Below, piece by piece: positions 13,392 to 22,096 of a stretch of 64,000 nucleotides of DNA. The position numbers and the translations under genes were made by a program. Source of the stretch: an uncultured Maribacter sp. (GTDB lineage: Bacteria > Bacteroidota > Bacteroidia > Flavobacteriales > Flavobacteriaceae); the NCBI RefSeq assembly GCF_947500985.1, contig NZ_CANMTX010000010.1:1-64000 (forward strand), written 5' to 3'. The notes beneath the pieces are model-generated. The model worked only from the letters and a program-made list of their open reading frames with translations. It made no database searches and was not told the DNA's origin. Positions within the stretch are counted from its first letter, which is position 1. Each line of letters starts with the position of its first letter.

Positions 13392-13424
13392 TTAGGTCTA
13401 AACGCAAAAAGCGCAAAGACCTAA
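13392..13424 (-). promoter_or_regulatory. Hairpin in the rplL-rpoB intergenic region (candidate attenuator or processing site)
   Basis: Inverted repeat ttaggtct(13392-13399)/agacctaa(13417-13424) enclosing a small cgc-aaaaa-gcg stem. Confidence 0.5.
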
Positions 13425-13449
13425 ACCAAAAGTAATATGGTTGTTGCTA

Positions 13450-13824
13450 TTATTTAAGCTCAACTTCTGCTCCAGCTTCTTCCAATGATTTTTTGATACC
13501 TTCAGCTTCATCTTTAGTAACTGCTTCTTTAACAGCTTTTGGTGCGCTATCAACGATATCTTTCGCATCTTTCAAACCTAAACCAGTTAATTCTTTAACC
13601 AATTTAACAACTGCTAATTTAGAAGCACCTGCTGCTTTCAAAATTACATCAAATTCAGTTTTCTCTTCTGCTGCTTCACCAGCTTCACCACCACCGGCAG
13701 CTACTGCTACTGCTGCTGCTGCAGGCTCAATACCGTATTCATCTTTTAATATATCAGCTAACTCGTTTACTTCTTTAACTGTTAAGTTAACTAATTGTTC
13801 TGCGAAATCTTTTAAATCTGCCAT
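13450..13824 (-). CDS. rplL: 50S ribosomal protein L7/L12
   Basis: 124 aa, [46 protein letters not shown]. Confidence 0.98.
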   Translation of the reverse strand: MADLKDFAEQLVNLTVKEVNELADILKDEYGIEPAAAAVAVAAGGGEAGEAAEEKTEFDVILKAAGASKLAVVKLVKELTGLGLKDAKDIVDSAPKAVKEAVTKDEAEGIKKSLEEAGAEVELK

Positions 13825-13875
13825 TTTCTATCGTTTAATAAAATTTTTAAAATATACTTAGTTTATTGTGCGTAC

Positions 13876-14391
13876 TTATCTTTCAGATAATGTTTTAAGG
13901 ATTCCAGCGATTTTTCCACCACCAGATTTAAGACCAGAAATAACATTCTTGGCTGGAGATTGTAACAATCCAATAATTTCGCCAATCATTTCTTCTTTAG
14001 ACTTAATGCTAACTAAAGCATCCAAGTTTTCATCACCTATGTAAATTGCTTCTTCTACAAAAGCTCCCTTCAATAAAGGCTTCTTAGATTTTTTTCTAAA
14101 ATTCTTTATCAATTTTGCAGGGGCATTGGCAACATCAGAAAACATAAGAGATGTATTCCCTTTTAATGTCTCTGGTAATTCACCAAATTCTTTCTCTGAA
14201 GCTTCCATCGCTTTTGCAAGCAATGTATTTTTAACTACAGCTAGCCTAATATTAGCTTTGAAACAAGCTCTTCTTAAATCAGAAGTTGTACCTGCGTCTA
14301 AACCTGAAATATCAGCCACATAAATTGTGGTGCTATCTGCCAACTGCGTAGTCAAATCTTTTATAACCGTTGCTTTTTCTTCTCTTGTCAT
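13876..14391 (-). CDS. rplJ: 50S ribosomal protein L10
   Basis: 171 aa L10 family; position between rplA and rplL. Confidence 0.97.
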   Translation of the reverse strand: MTREEKATVIKDLTTQLADSTTIYVADISGLDAGTTSDLRRACFKANIRLAVVKNTLLAKAMEASEKEFGELPETLKGNTSLMFSDVANAPAKLIKNFRKKSKKPLLKGAFVEEAIYIGDENLDALVSIKSKEEMIGEIIGLLQSPAKNVISGLKSGGGKIAGILKTLSER

Positions 14392-14416
14392 ACTTTTAAT
14401 TTTTAACTACCAGCCG

Positions 14417-15106
14417 TTAAACTGACTTTGGATCTAATTGCAAACTAGGACTCATTGTGCTAGACATGAAAATTGATTTCATATAAACACCTTTTGCCGC
14501 AGTTGGCTTCATCTTATTCAAAGTATCTAACAACTCATTAGCATTATCCGCTATTTTATCAGCAGAAAAAGAAGCCTTACCTATCGCAGCGTGTACGATA
14601 CCAGTTTTATCAACTTTAAAATCTATTTTACCTGCCTTCACTTCAGATACAGCCTTAGCCACATCCATAGTTACAGTTCCTGTTTTTGGATTAGGCATTA
14701 AACCTCTTGGTCCTAATACTCGACCTAAAGGACCTAATTTACCCATAACACTTGGCATAGTGATAATAACATCAACATCTGTCCAACCGCCTTTTATTTT
14801 CTCCAAATACTCATCTAACCCAACATAATCAGCACCTGCTTCTTGAGCCTCTGCTTCTTTGTCTGGTGTTACCAAAGCCAAAACCTTAACATCTTTACCA
14901 GTTCCATGAGGTAATGTTACCACACCACGAACCATTTGATTAGCTTTTCTTGGATCTACACCCAAACGAATCGCTAAATCTACAGATGCGTCAAATTTTG
15001 TATTGGTTATCTCTTTAATTAAAGCTGAAGCTTCTGTAACAGAGTATAATTTATCTTTCTCTATCTTCGAATGCGCTTCTTTTTGCTTCTTAGTTAACTT
15101 TGCCAT
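14417..15106 (-). CDS. rplA: 50S ribosomal protein L1
   Basis: 229 aa, [20 protein letters not shown]. Confidence 0.98.
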   Translation of the reverse strand: MAKLTKKQKEAHSKIEKDKLYSVTEASALIKEITNTKFDASVDLAIRLGVDPRKANQMVRGVVTLPHGTGKDVKVLALVTPDKEAEAQEAGADYVGLDEYLEKIKGGWTDVDVIITMPSVMGKLGPLGRVLGPRGLMPNPKTGTVTMDVAKAVSEVKAGKIDFKVDKTGIVHAAIGKASFSADKIADNANELLDTLNKMKPTAAKGVYMKSIFMSSTMSPSLQLDPKSV

Positions 15107-15124
15107 TTAATTACTTTTAAGATT

Positions 15125-15562
15125 TTAAAAAGGTTTCTTTCCTGCTACCTTCATACCCATAGAACGTGCAGTACCAGCTATCATACTCATAGCAGATTCT
15201 ACTGTAAATGCATTAAGGTCAACCATTTTATCTTCGGCAATTGCCTTGATTTGGTCCCAGGTAACACTACCTAATTTTACTCTGTTAGGTTCGCCAGATC
15301 CTTTTTTAATCTTAGCCGCTTCCAATAGCTGAATTGCCGCCGGTGGAGTTTTTACAACGAAGTCGAAAGACTTATCCTTGTAAACGGTGATAACAACTGG
15401 TAATATCTTACCTGGTTTATCCTGTGTACGAGCATTAAACTGCTTACAGAATTCCATTATGTTAACACCAGCAGCTCCTAAGGCAGGTCCAACCGGTGGC
15501 GATGGATTCGCTGCACCTCCCTTAACTTGTAGTTTAACTACTTTACCTATTTCTTTTGCCAT
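15125..15562 (-). CDS. rplK: 50S ribosomal protein L11
   Basis: 145 aa, [36 protein letters not shown]. Confidence 0.98.
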   Translation of the reverse strand: MAKEIGKVVKLQVKGGAANPSPPVGPALGAAGVNIMEFCKQFNARTQDKPGKILPVVITVYKDKSFDFVVKTPPAAIQLLEAAKIKKGSGEPNRVKLGSVTWDQIKAIAEDKMVDLNAFTVESAMSMIAGTARSMGMKVAGKKPF

Positions 15563-15641
15563 TGTTTAAAATTAAATTGAAAGTGTGTTTACGGAAGCAA
15601 CACTACTTTAATTATATGTATGTAACACTTATTCTAAATAC

Positions 15642-16193
15642 TTATACTTTCTCTACTTGCATGTAACTAAGCTCTAATGGTGTTTTTCTTCCAAAAATTT
15701 TCACCATAACTTCAAGCTTACGTTTTTCTTCATTTATCTTTTCAACAGTACCATTGAAGCCATTAAAAGGACCATCAATTACTTTTACCGTTTCACCAAA
15801 GACAAATGGGATAGCAACACTATCTGTATTAACAGCTAGCTCATCTACCTTACCAAGCATTCTATTTACTTCATTCTTTCTTAACGGAACAGGATCTCCC
15901 CCTTTAGTTTCACCTAAAAAACCTATAACATTAGTAATAGACCTAATAATATGCACCATTTCTCCACCTAAATTGGCTTTGATCATGATATAACCAGGAA
16001 AATAAACTCTTTCTTTATTTATCTTCTTGCCATTTCTAATCTGAATAACCTTTTCAGTAGGAACAAGAACATCTTCTAAATAGTCAGAGAAACCATGACG
16101 CTCCACTTCACTCTCAATGTATCCTTTGATCTTATTCTCTTGACCACTGACAGCTCTTACAACGTACCATTTTTTATCCAATACTTCTGACAT
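15642..16193 (-). CDS. nusG: Transcription termination/antitermination protein NusG
   Basis: 183 aa: KKWYVVRAVSGQENKIKGYIE...VYFPGYIMIKA with C-terminal KOW-like segment. Confidence 0.97.
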   Translation of the reverse strand: MSEVLDKKWYVVRAVSGQENKIKGYIESEVERHGFSDYLEDVLVPTEKVIQIRNGKKINKERVYFPGYIMIKANLGGEMVHIIRSITNVIGFLGETKGGDPVPLRKNEVNRMLGKVDELAVNTDSVAIPFVFGETVKVIDGPFNGFNGTVEKINEEKRKLEVMVKIFGRKTPLELSYMQVEKV

Positions 16194-16201
16194 AGTCCTA
16201 T

Positions 16202-16390
16202 CTAGTTTAAAACAAAGTTGAAATAAGATTTAATCACTTTACTAAAGACCGTATCTACTCCCCAAGTTGCCAAAGCAAAAAGGATAGAAAACACAGCTAC
16301 AATAACCATCAAGTTAGATGATTCTGCACGTGACGGAAGAGTAACATTATTCCTTAACTCTTCAACGGATTCTTTTATATATGTGAACAT
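16202..16390 (-). CDS. secE: Preprotein translocase subunit SecE
   Basis: 62 aa, YIKESVEELRNNVTLPSRAESSNLMVIVAVFSILFALATWGVDTVF; adjacent to nusG. Confidence 0.93.
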   Translation of the reverse strand: MFTYIKESVEELRNNVTLPSRAESSNLMVIVAVFSILFALATWGVDTVFSKVIKSYFNFVLN

Positions 16391-16445
16391 TTAAATTCTT
16401 TTTACAATTTCAACAAATAGGATACCTATATTCCAAATTCTATTG

Positions 16446-16521
16446 TGGCACGGGAGGAGAGACTCGAACTCCCGACACCTGGTTTTGGAGACCAGTGCTC
16501 TACCAACTGAGCTACACCCGT
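16446..16521 (-). tRNA. tRNA-Trp (CCA), 3' CCA encoded
   Basis: Reverse complement ACGGGTGTAGCTCAGTTGGTAGAGCACTGGTCTCCAAAACCAGGTGTCGGGAGTTCGAGTCTCTCCTCCCGTGCCA; cloverleaf with anticodon CCA. Confidence 0.93.
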
Positions 16522-16620
16522 ATGAATAGCGATTATTAAATCACCTATTCTATTATTTGCATGTAAAGGTGTCCCGCTTGAGCAAGACACCCTTATACAC
16601 AATACTCTTTTAGATTAAAA

Positions 16621-17808
16621 TTAATCTATAATCTTAGTTACCTGACCAGCACCTACTGTTCTACCACCTTCACGTATAGCGAAACGTAGACCGATACTCA
16701 AAGCAATAGGCTGAATAAGCTCTACCGTAATAGTAAGGTTATCACCTGGCATTACCATTTCAACTCCTGAAGGAAGTGCAATGTTACCAGTTACATCTGT
16801 AGTTCTTACATAGAACTGTGGACGATAGTTATTATGAAATGGGGTATGACGACCACCTTCTTCTTTTTTCAATACATAAACCTCAGCTTCAAACTTAGCA
16901 TGTGGCTTAACAGAACCTGGCTTACAGATTACCATACCTCTACTAATCTGAGATTTTTCAATACCTCTTAGCAAGATACCTACGTTATCACCAGCTTCAC
17001 CTCTATCCAAAATCTTACGGAACATTTCAACACCAGTAACAGTAGAAGTCAATTTCTCAGCTCCCATACCGATAATCTCAACTGGATCACCTGTATTTGC
17101 AACACCAGTTTCAATACGACCAGTTGCAACAGTACCACGACCAGTAATTGTAAATACATCTTCAACAGGCATTAAGAAATCTTTTTCAACATCTCTCTTT
17201 GGAAGTTCGATCCACTCATCAACAGCAGCCATCAATTCCATAACTGTATCAACCCATTTTTGCTCACCGTTCAATGCACCTAATGCAGAACCAGCGATTA
17301 CAGGTCCATTATCACCATCATACTCATAAAAAGAAAGTAATTCTCTTACTTCCATTTCAACAAGCTCGATTAATTCCTCATCATCAACCATATCCACTTT
17401 ATTCATGAATACAACCATTCTTGGAATACCTACCTGACGACCTAATAAGATGTGCTCACGAGTTTGTGGCATAGGACCATCTGTAGCAGCAACAACTAAT
17501 ATAGCACCATCCATTTGAGCAGCACCAGTAACCATGTTCTTCACATAATCCGCGTGACCAGGACAGTCAACGTGTGCATAGTGACGATTAGCCGTAGAGT
17601 ACTCTACGTGTGAAGTGTTAATTGTAATACCTCTTTCTTTTTCCTCAGGAGCGTTATCGATAGAATCGAAACTTCTCAATTCAGAAAGACCTGCATTTGC
17701 CAAAACAGTAGTAATAGCAGCAGTCAATGTAGTTTTACCGTGATCCACGTGTCCAATAGTACCTATATTTAAGTGCGGTTTGGAACGATCGAAAGTTTCC
17801 TTTGCCAT
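16621..17808 (-). CDS. tuf: Elongation factor Tu
   Basis: 395 aa: [33 protein letters not shown]... Confidence 0.99.
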   Translation of the reverse strand: MAKETFDRSKPHLNIGTIGHVDHGKTTLTAAITTVLANAGLSELRSFDSIDNAPEEKERGITINTSHVEYSTANRHYAHVDCPGHADYVKNMVTGAAQMDGAILVVAATDGPMPQTREHILLGRQVGIPRMVVFMNKVDMVDDEELIELVEMEVRELLSFYEYDGDNGPVIAGSALGALNGEQKWVDTVMELMAAVDEWIELPKRDVEKDFLMPVEDVFTITGRGTVATGRIETGVANTGDPVEIIGMGAEKLTSTVTGVEMFRKILDRGEAGDNVGILLRGIEKSQISRGMVICKPGSVKPHAKFEAEVYVLKKEEGGRHTPFHNNYRPQFYVRTTDVTGNIALPSGVEMVMPGDNLTITVELIQPIALSIGLRFAIREGGRTVGAGQVTKIID

Positions 17809-17863
17809 GTTTAATGTATTTTATTCTTAGTTTATATTAGTGTACAAATTTATACCTTAATTG

Positions 17864-17935
17864 AGCCAATGACGAGAATTGAACTCGTGACCTCTTCCTT
17901 ACCAAGGAAACGCTCTACCCCTGAGCTACACCGGC
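17864..17935 (-). tRNA. tRNA-Thr (GGT)
   Basis: GCCGGTGTAGCTCAGGGGTAGAGCGTTTCCTTGGTAAGGAAGAGGTCACGAGTTCAATTCTCGTCATTGGCT; anticodon GGT. Confidence 0.92.
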
Positions 17936-17960
17936 GTAAAGTGTTGAACCCACCCAAAAG

Positions 17961-17990
17961 ATAGATTCCTGCCTTCGCAGGGACGACATT
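17961..17990. repeat. REP-like palindromic element between tRNA-Gly and tRNA-Thr
   Basis: agattcctgccttcgcagggacgacatt: CCTGC-CTTC-GCAGG hairpin resembling the common bacterial GTCATTCCTGCGAAGGCAGGAATCT family. Confidence 0.6.
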
Positions 17991-18006
17991 ACTGTCAAAT
18001 TTATAG

Positions 18007-18079
18007 AGCGGGAGACCGGGTTCGAACCGGCGACATTCAGCTTGGAAGGCTGACGCTCTACCAACTGAGCTACTCCCGC
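18007..18079 (-). tRNA. tRNA-Gly (TCC)
   Basis: GCGGGAGTAGCTCAGTTGGTAGAGCGTCAGCCTTCCAAGCTGAATGTCGCCGGTTCGAACCCGGTCTCCCGCT; anticodon TCC. Confidence 0.93.
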
Positions 18080-18126
18080 TTATAATATTACAATATTTCA
18101 ATAAAATTCTTTAGAAAATAGTTTTG

Positions 18127-18208
<82 letters not shown>

Positions 18209-18235
18209 TCAAACTAATATTTTAAAGATCTTAAG

Positions 18236-18309
18236 AGCCGATGGAGGGACTCGAACCCACGACCTGCTGATTACAAATCAGCTGCTCTAGCCAGCTGAGC
18301 TACATCGGC
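18236..18309 (-). tRNA. tRNA-Thr (TGT)
   Basis: GCCGATGTAGCTCAGCTGGCTAGAGCAGCTGATTTGTAATCAGCAGGTCGTGGGTTCGAGTCCCTCCATCGGCT; anticodon TGT. Confidence 0.93.
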
Positions 18310-18333
18310 TTATTTTACAACTATTTCTGTCAT

Positions 18334-18359
18334 AAAAAAGCCCGCTATTTCTAACGGAC
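18334..18359 (-). terminator. Rho-independent terminator downstream of hpf
   Basis: Minus strand GTCCG-TTAGAAATAG-CGGGC followed by TTTTTT. Confidence 0.7.
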
Positions 18360-18413
18360 TGCAAATGTATACTAGTTTTTTGTTTATTCAAAACAAATTT
18401 TAAAAAATTTTCA

Positions 18414-18716
18414 TCAAGCTTGTAATCTTATTTTCTCTTTTTGCTTTATTAGCCTACGTTCCAGCGTACTACATGCAGAGTCTACAGCCTCTTCAAATGA
18501 TTTACATTGTTTTTTTACCACAAATTTATCTTTAGGAACCGTAATCTTAATTTCAACTATTTTATTTTCTTTAGCACTAGTATTCTCCACTTTCATATAA
18601 ACATCTGAGCTAATTACCTTAGAATAAAAGGTTTCCACCTTATCAAGTCTATTTTGAAGGAAATTAATCAACTTATCGTCTGCATTAAAATTTACCGATT
18701 GCGTATTTACTTTCAT
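18414..18716 (-). CDS. hpf: Ribosome hibernation promoting factor / sigma-54 modulation (HPF/RaiA) family
   Basis: 100 aa: MKVNTQSVNFNADDKLINFLQNRLDKVETFYSKVISSDVYMKVENT... Confidence 0.88.
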   Translation of the reverse strand: MKVNTQSVNFNADDKLINFLQNRLDKVETFYSKVISSDVYMKVENTSAKENKIVEIKITVPKDKFVVKKQCKSFEEAVDSACSTLERRLIKQKEKIRLQA

Positions 18717-18763
18717 AGTCAGAAAATTTATGGCTTTAAGAATTCAGCCTGATTTTACAATAA

Positions 18764-19654
18764 TTATTTATTTCCCCTAGGATGAGCCTTTGCATGAACC
18801 TTTTTCAACTCTGCAATACTATTATGGGTATACACCTGAGTGGATGCCAAACTAGAATGACCTAACAATTCTTTAACAGCATTTAAATCTGCACCCTTAT
18901 TCAAAAGATGCGTTGCAAAGGTGTGTCTAAGAATATGCGGACTCGTCTTTACCTTTGAAGACACCTCTCTAAAGTACTTTTTTATTAATCTATAAACAAG
19001 AGTTTCATACAATTTATTGCCTGATTTCGTTAAGAACATAAATTTATCATCAATCACTTCATTCAGTCTTTTACGATTTAATAGATATTCTATAAATTTT
19101 TCTTTGGTTTCAGCGAGCATAGGTATAATTCTCTCTTTATTACGCTTACCTAAGACTTTTATAGTCATTGTTTCAAAATCTACATCTGACACTTTCAAAG
19201 CAATAACCTCTGCCCTACGCATACCGGTAACATAAAGAACATCTATTAACAGCTCATCTCTTATACCCTCAAAATCTTCTTTATATTCTATTTGCGATAG
19301 CACATTCTCCATTTCTAATTCAGAAAAAGGAATCTCAACCTTCTTTGCTGTCTTCAACGCCCTATGCTTACTCAACGGATTAATTTCAGTTATCTCAATT
19401 TTTTGAAGAAACTTGAAATAAGCTTTTAATGATGATATTTTTCTATTAATAGATCTATTGTTGATTTTTCTTTCTGATAAATCAACAATCCAAAATCGAA
19501 CAATGTTGTATTCCACGATATCAATATCGCTTAAATCGTAATTAGACAAGCAGAAACCACTAAATTCAAGAATATCATTCTCATACGCCTTTGTAGTATG
19601 CGTAGAATAATTTTTCTCTAAGGTTAGATAAGAAATAAACTCTGTTAAAAACAT
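18764..19654 (-). CDS. xerC: Tyrosine recombinase XerC/XerD family
   Basis: 296 aa, VTGMRRAEVIALKVSDVDF ... SPHILRHTFATHLLNKGADLNAVKELLGHSSLASTQVYTH. Confidence 0.9.
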   Translation of the reverse strand: MFLTEFISYLTLEKNYSTHTTKAYENDILEFSGFCLSNYDLSDIDIVEYNIVRFWIVDLSERKINNRSINRKISSLKAYFKFLQKIEITEINPLSKHRALKTAKKVEIPFSELEMENVLSQIEYKEDFEGIRDELLIDVLYVTGMRRAEVIALKVSDVDFETMTIKVLGKRNKERIIPMLAETKEKFIEYLLNRKRLNEVIDDKFMFLTKSGNKLYETLVYRLIKKYFREVSSKVKTSPHILRHTFATHLLNKGADLNAVKELLGHSSLASTQVYTHNSIAELKKVHAKAHPRGNK

Positions 19655-19701
19655 AATCTAAAGGTATCAAAGTTTTAGGTCTGTTGAGATTTGAGCAAAA
19701 A

Positions 19702-19724
19702 AAATCCCGCAAATTGCGGGATTT
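19702..19724. terminator. Rho-independent terminator after rpsU
   Basis: AAAATCCCGCAAATTGCGGGATTTTT, perfect stem. Confidence 0.85.
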
Positions 19725-19743
19725 TTATTTTATAAAACAAAAT

Positions 19744-19938
19744 TTAGATTTCTTCTTGATCTCTAAGACCTTGAATGTACTCTGCTTTTTGTATTTGTGC
19801 TCTACGAACAACTGACGGCTTATTAAACTGTTGACGCTTACGTAACTGTCTCATTGTACCTGTCTTATCGAACTTACGTTTGAAACGCTTTAAAGCTCTA
19901 TCGATGTTTTCTCCTTCTTTTACTGGTATTATTAACAT
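19744..19938 (-). CDS. rpsU: 30S ribosomal protein S21
   Basis: 64 aa: MLIIPVKEGENIDRALKRFKRKFDKTGTMRQLRKRQQFNKPSVVRRAQIQKAEYIQ. Confidence 0.97.
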   Translation of the reverse strand: MLIIPVKEGENIDRALKRFKRKFDKTGTMRQLRKRQQFNKPSVVRRAQIQKAEYIQGLRDQEEI

Positions 19939-20038
19939 GGGCTAAACCTCCTCTCTTTTGTGATTAAGGCTGCAAATATAACAACTAAATTGAAACAAGC
20001 AACCTTTAAACTGATTTTTAAAATTTTAATTAAGCTAA

Positions 20039-21208
20039 CTATACTGTAGCTGGCTTATATTCTTTCTTATCGATAATAATTTTAGAAATAATTTCTCTCA
20101 ATATTTCTGATGTTCCACCACCAATAGGCCCTAATCTACTATCTCTAAAGTTACGTGCCATTGGATAATCTTCAATATAACCGTAACCACCTAAAAACTG
20201 TAAACATTCGTAAGCGACCTCGTCTGCAACCTTTGTTGATTTTAATTTAGAGATTGTAGCTTCTTTAACTACATACTGCCCCTTATCTAAGCGATAAGCT
20301 ACAGAGTAGTTATACTCTTTACACATATCTATATCTGCGTGAAGATCCACGACTCTATGTCTTAATGCCTGAAATTGATTGATAGATTTACCAAAAGCCT
20401 CTCTTTCTGACATATAATTTAGAGCATAGTCTAAAACATGCTCTGACCTAGCATGAGCATTAACACCCATTATCAATCGTTCTAATGAGAAATGTTCCAT
20501 TATATATGAAAAACCCATGTTTTCGTCACCCATAAGATTCTCTGCAGGAATTTTTACATTATCAAATGCCAACTCGGCAGTATCCGATGCTCTCCAACCT
20601 AGTTTATTCAATTTATTTGCAGTTACGCCTTCACTATTTCTGTCTACTGCGAAAATACTGATACCCTTATTACCCAAATCAGGACTTGTTTTTGCCGCCA
20701 CAATCATGTAATCAGCATATACACCATTGGTAATAAATGTTTTCGAACCATTCAATATATAATGATCACCTTGCTTTACAGCAGTGGTTCTCATCGCAGC
20801 AACATCGCTACCGCCAAAAGGTTCTGATATACAAAGACAGCCAATTTTATCTCCATCTACACTTGGTCGCAAGTACTTTTCCTTTAAAAATGAATCTGCT
20901 TCTTTATTTAAATGTGTCATTGCCAAGTATGTATGAGCCCACATTGCAGCTGCGAATCCGCCAGAATTTATCTTTTGTAATTCTTCTAAAAAAATAATAG
21001 TATAAAAAAGATCAAGACCAAGACCACCATCTTCTTCAGGAGTTAAAAGACCGAAATAGCCCATATCACCGAATTTCTTCCAAATAAACCTTTCTATTGT
21101 TCCTGTTTCTTCCCATTTATCAATATGAGGAACCACTTCTTTCTGTAAAAAATCTTTTAGGCTGTTCCTAAATAATTGATGTTCTTCTGTGAAGTACATA
21201 CTCTGCAT
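20039..21208 (-). CDS. Acyl-CoA dehydrogenase family protein
   Basis: GCLCISEPFGGSDVAAMRTTA, LGGYGYIEDYPMARNFRDSRLGPIGGGTSEILREII. Start MQSMYFTEEHQ at 21208 preferred over 21274, which would overlap the neighbour. Confidence 0.92.
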   Translation of the reverse strand: MQSMYFTEEHQLFRNSLKDFLQKEVVPHIDKWEETGTIERFIWKKFGDMGYFGLLTPEEDGGLGLDLFYTIIFLEELQKINSGGFAAAMWAHTYLAMTHLNKEADSFLKEKYLRPSVDGDKIGCLCISEPFGGSDVAAMRTTAVKQGDHYILNGSKTFITNGVYADYMIVAAKTSPDLGNKGISIFAVDRNSEGVTANKLNKLGWRASDTAELAFDNVKIPAENLMGDENMGFSYIMEHFSLERLIMGVNAHARSEHVLDYALNYMSEREAFGKSINQFQALRHRVVDLHADIDMCKEYNYSVAYRLDKGQYVVKEATISKLKSTKVADEVAYECLQFLGGYGYIEDYPMARNFRDSRLGPIGGGTSEILREIISKIIIDKKEYKPATV

Positions 21209-21218
21209 AGCGTTTTTT

Positions 21219-22088
21219 TTATAATGACAAATATAAAGCAATTCTATTAATACGCTCTGCCGGAAATTCTTCAACTTTCACTAAATCGTTCAAAGAATTA
21301 ATACTTCCGTTGAGATTACGATAATTTACTATACTCACAGCGACGTGTTTTTGCAGATATATCAATTTAGACAATTCTTCTGCCGTTGCGGTATTTACAT
21401 TTATTTTTATAATATCCGGTTTCGTTATCACCTTAAACTGTTTTAAAGCTCTTTCAACAACATCTGCCTCAAGACCATAAACATCAAACAATTGGTCGTC
21501 GATTAAAAAGCCACCCAAACGGTCTCTAAATTTTATTATTCTAGCTGATAACTTCTCCCCTATTCCACTAATCTTTTTTAAATCTTCTGCCGTGGCTGTA
21601 TTCAAATCTTTCCAAATAACTTTCTTAGCCTTATAATTAGAAGTTGATGCGTTGGAAGTTTTACTCTTTCTGTTTTGAGTCCACTCTGGAAACTTAAAAT
21701 ATGGAGAGATTATATTAAGTAATGAATCGGAAACTTTTGTGATGTTTTGAAATTCTATTACAGAATTAACAAATTTATCTTTCCTTCTAAAATCATGTAA
21801 TCTATCTATTTCCTCAACTGACATACCAAGTGTATAGCCCTTAAAATCAGTTATAAAATTAGGATTAAATGGATAAATCCGAATAGTATCTTTTTGTAAC
21901 GAAATAACTGCTAAAGAATCAATTTTAGCCTGAACTACCGCATCATGCTTTAATAGTGAAGATTGATTTTCTGTATTAGATTGAAACAGATAATACCCCA
22001 GCTGAATACTAATTATAAAAAATAATAAAAAGAAAATCCCACTTCGTTCCTGTTTATTGAACTTGAAGTGGGATTTAAATGAAGTCAT
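21219..22088 (-). CDS. ComEA-like helix-hairpin-helix protein
   Basis: 289 aa; WKDLNTATAEDLKKISGIGEKLSARIIKFRDRLGGF and INVNTATAEELSKL; one TM. Confidence 0.85.
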   Translation of the reverse strand: MTSFKSHFKFNKQERSGIFFLLFFIISIQLGYYLFQSNTENQSSLLKHDAVVQAKIDSLAVISLQKDTIRIYPFNPNFITDFKGYTLGMSVEEIDRLHDFRRKDKFVNSVIEFQNITKVSDSLLNIISPYFKFPEWTQNRKSKTSNASTSNYKAKKVIWKDLNTATAEDLKKISGIGEKLSARIIKFRDRLGGFLIDDQLFDVYGLEADVVERALKQFKVITKPDIIKINVNTATAEELSKLIYLQKHVAVSIVNYRNLNGSINSLNDLVKVEEFPAERINRIALYLSL

Positions 22089-22096
22089 ATTAAAAC

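Noticed and set aside
13493-13861. + strand 122-aa ORF opposite rplL
   Set aside because: Antisense of L7/L12.
14392-14416. Classical L10 leader between rplA and rplJ
   Set aside because: The gap is only 25 nt and cannot hold the structured leader.
17850-18101. 83-aa minus-strand ORF
   Set aside because: Spans tRNA-Thr(GGT), a REP-like element and tRNA-Gly(TCC); the peptide SGSSSVGRASAFQAECRRFEPGLPL is typical of translated tRNA genes.
18764-19654. Integrase-associated mobile island suggested by tyrosine recombinase near tRNAs
   Set aside because: Protein looks like housekeeping XerC/D flanked by hpf and rpsU; no att repeats, phage genes or cargo seen.
21209-21274. N-terminal extension of the acyl-CoA dehydrogenase in the ORF track
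   Set aside because: Overlaps the ComEA-like gene; the family-typical start is MQSMYFTEEHQ/MYFTEEHQ.
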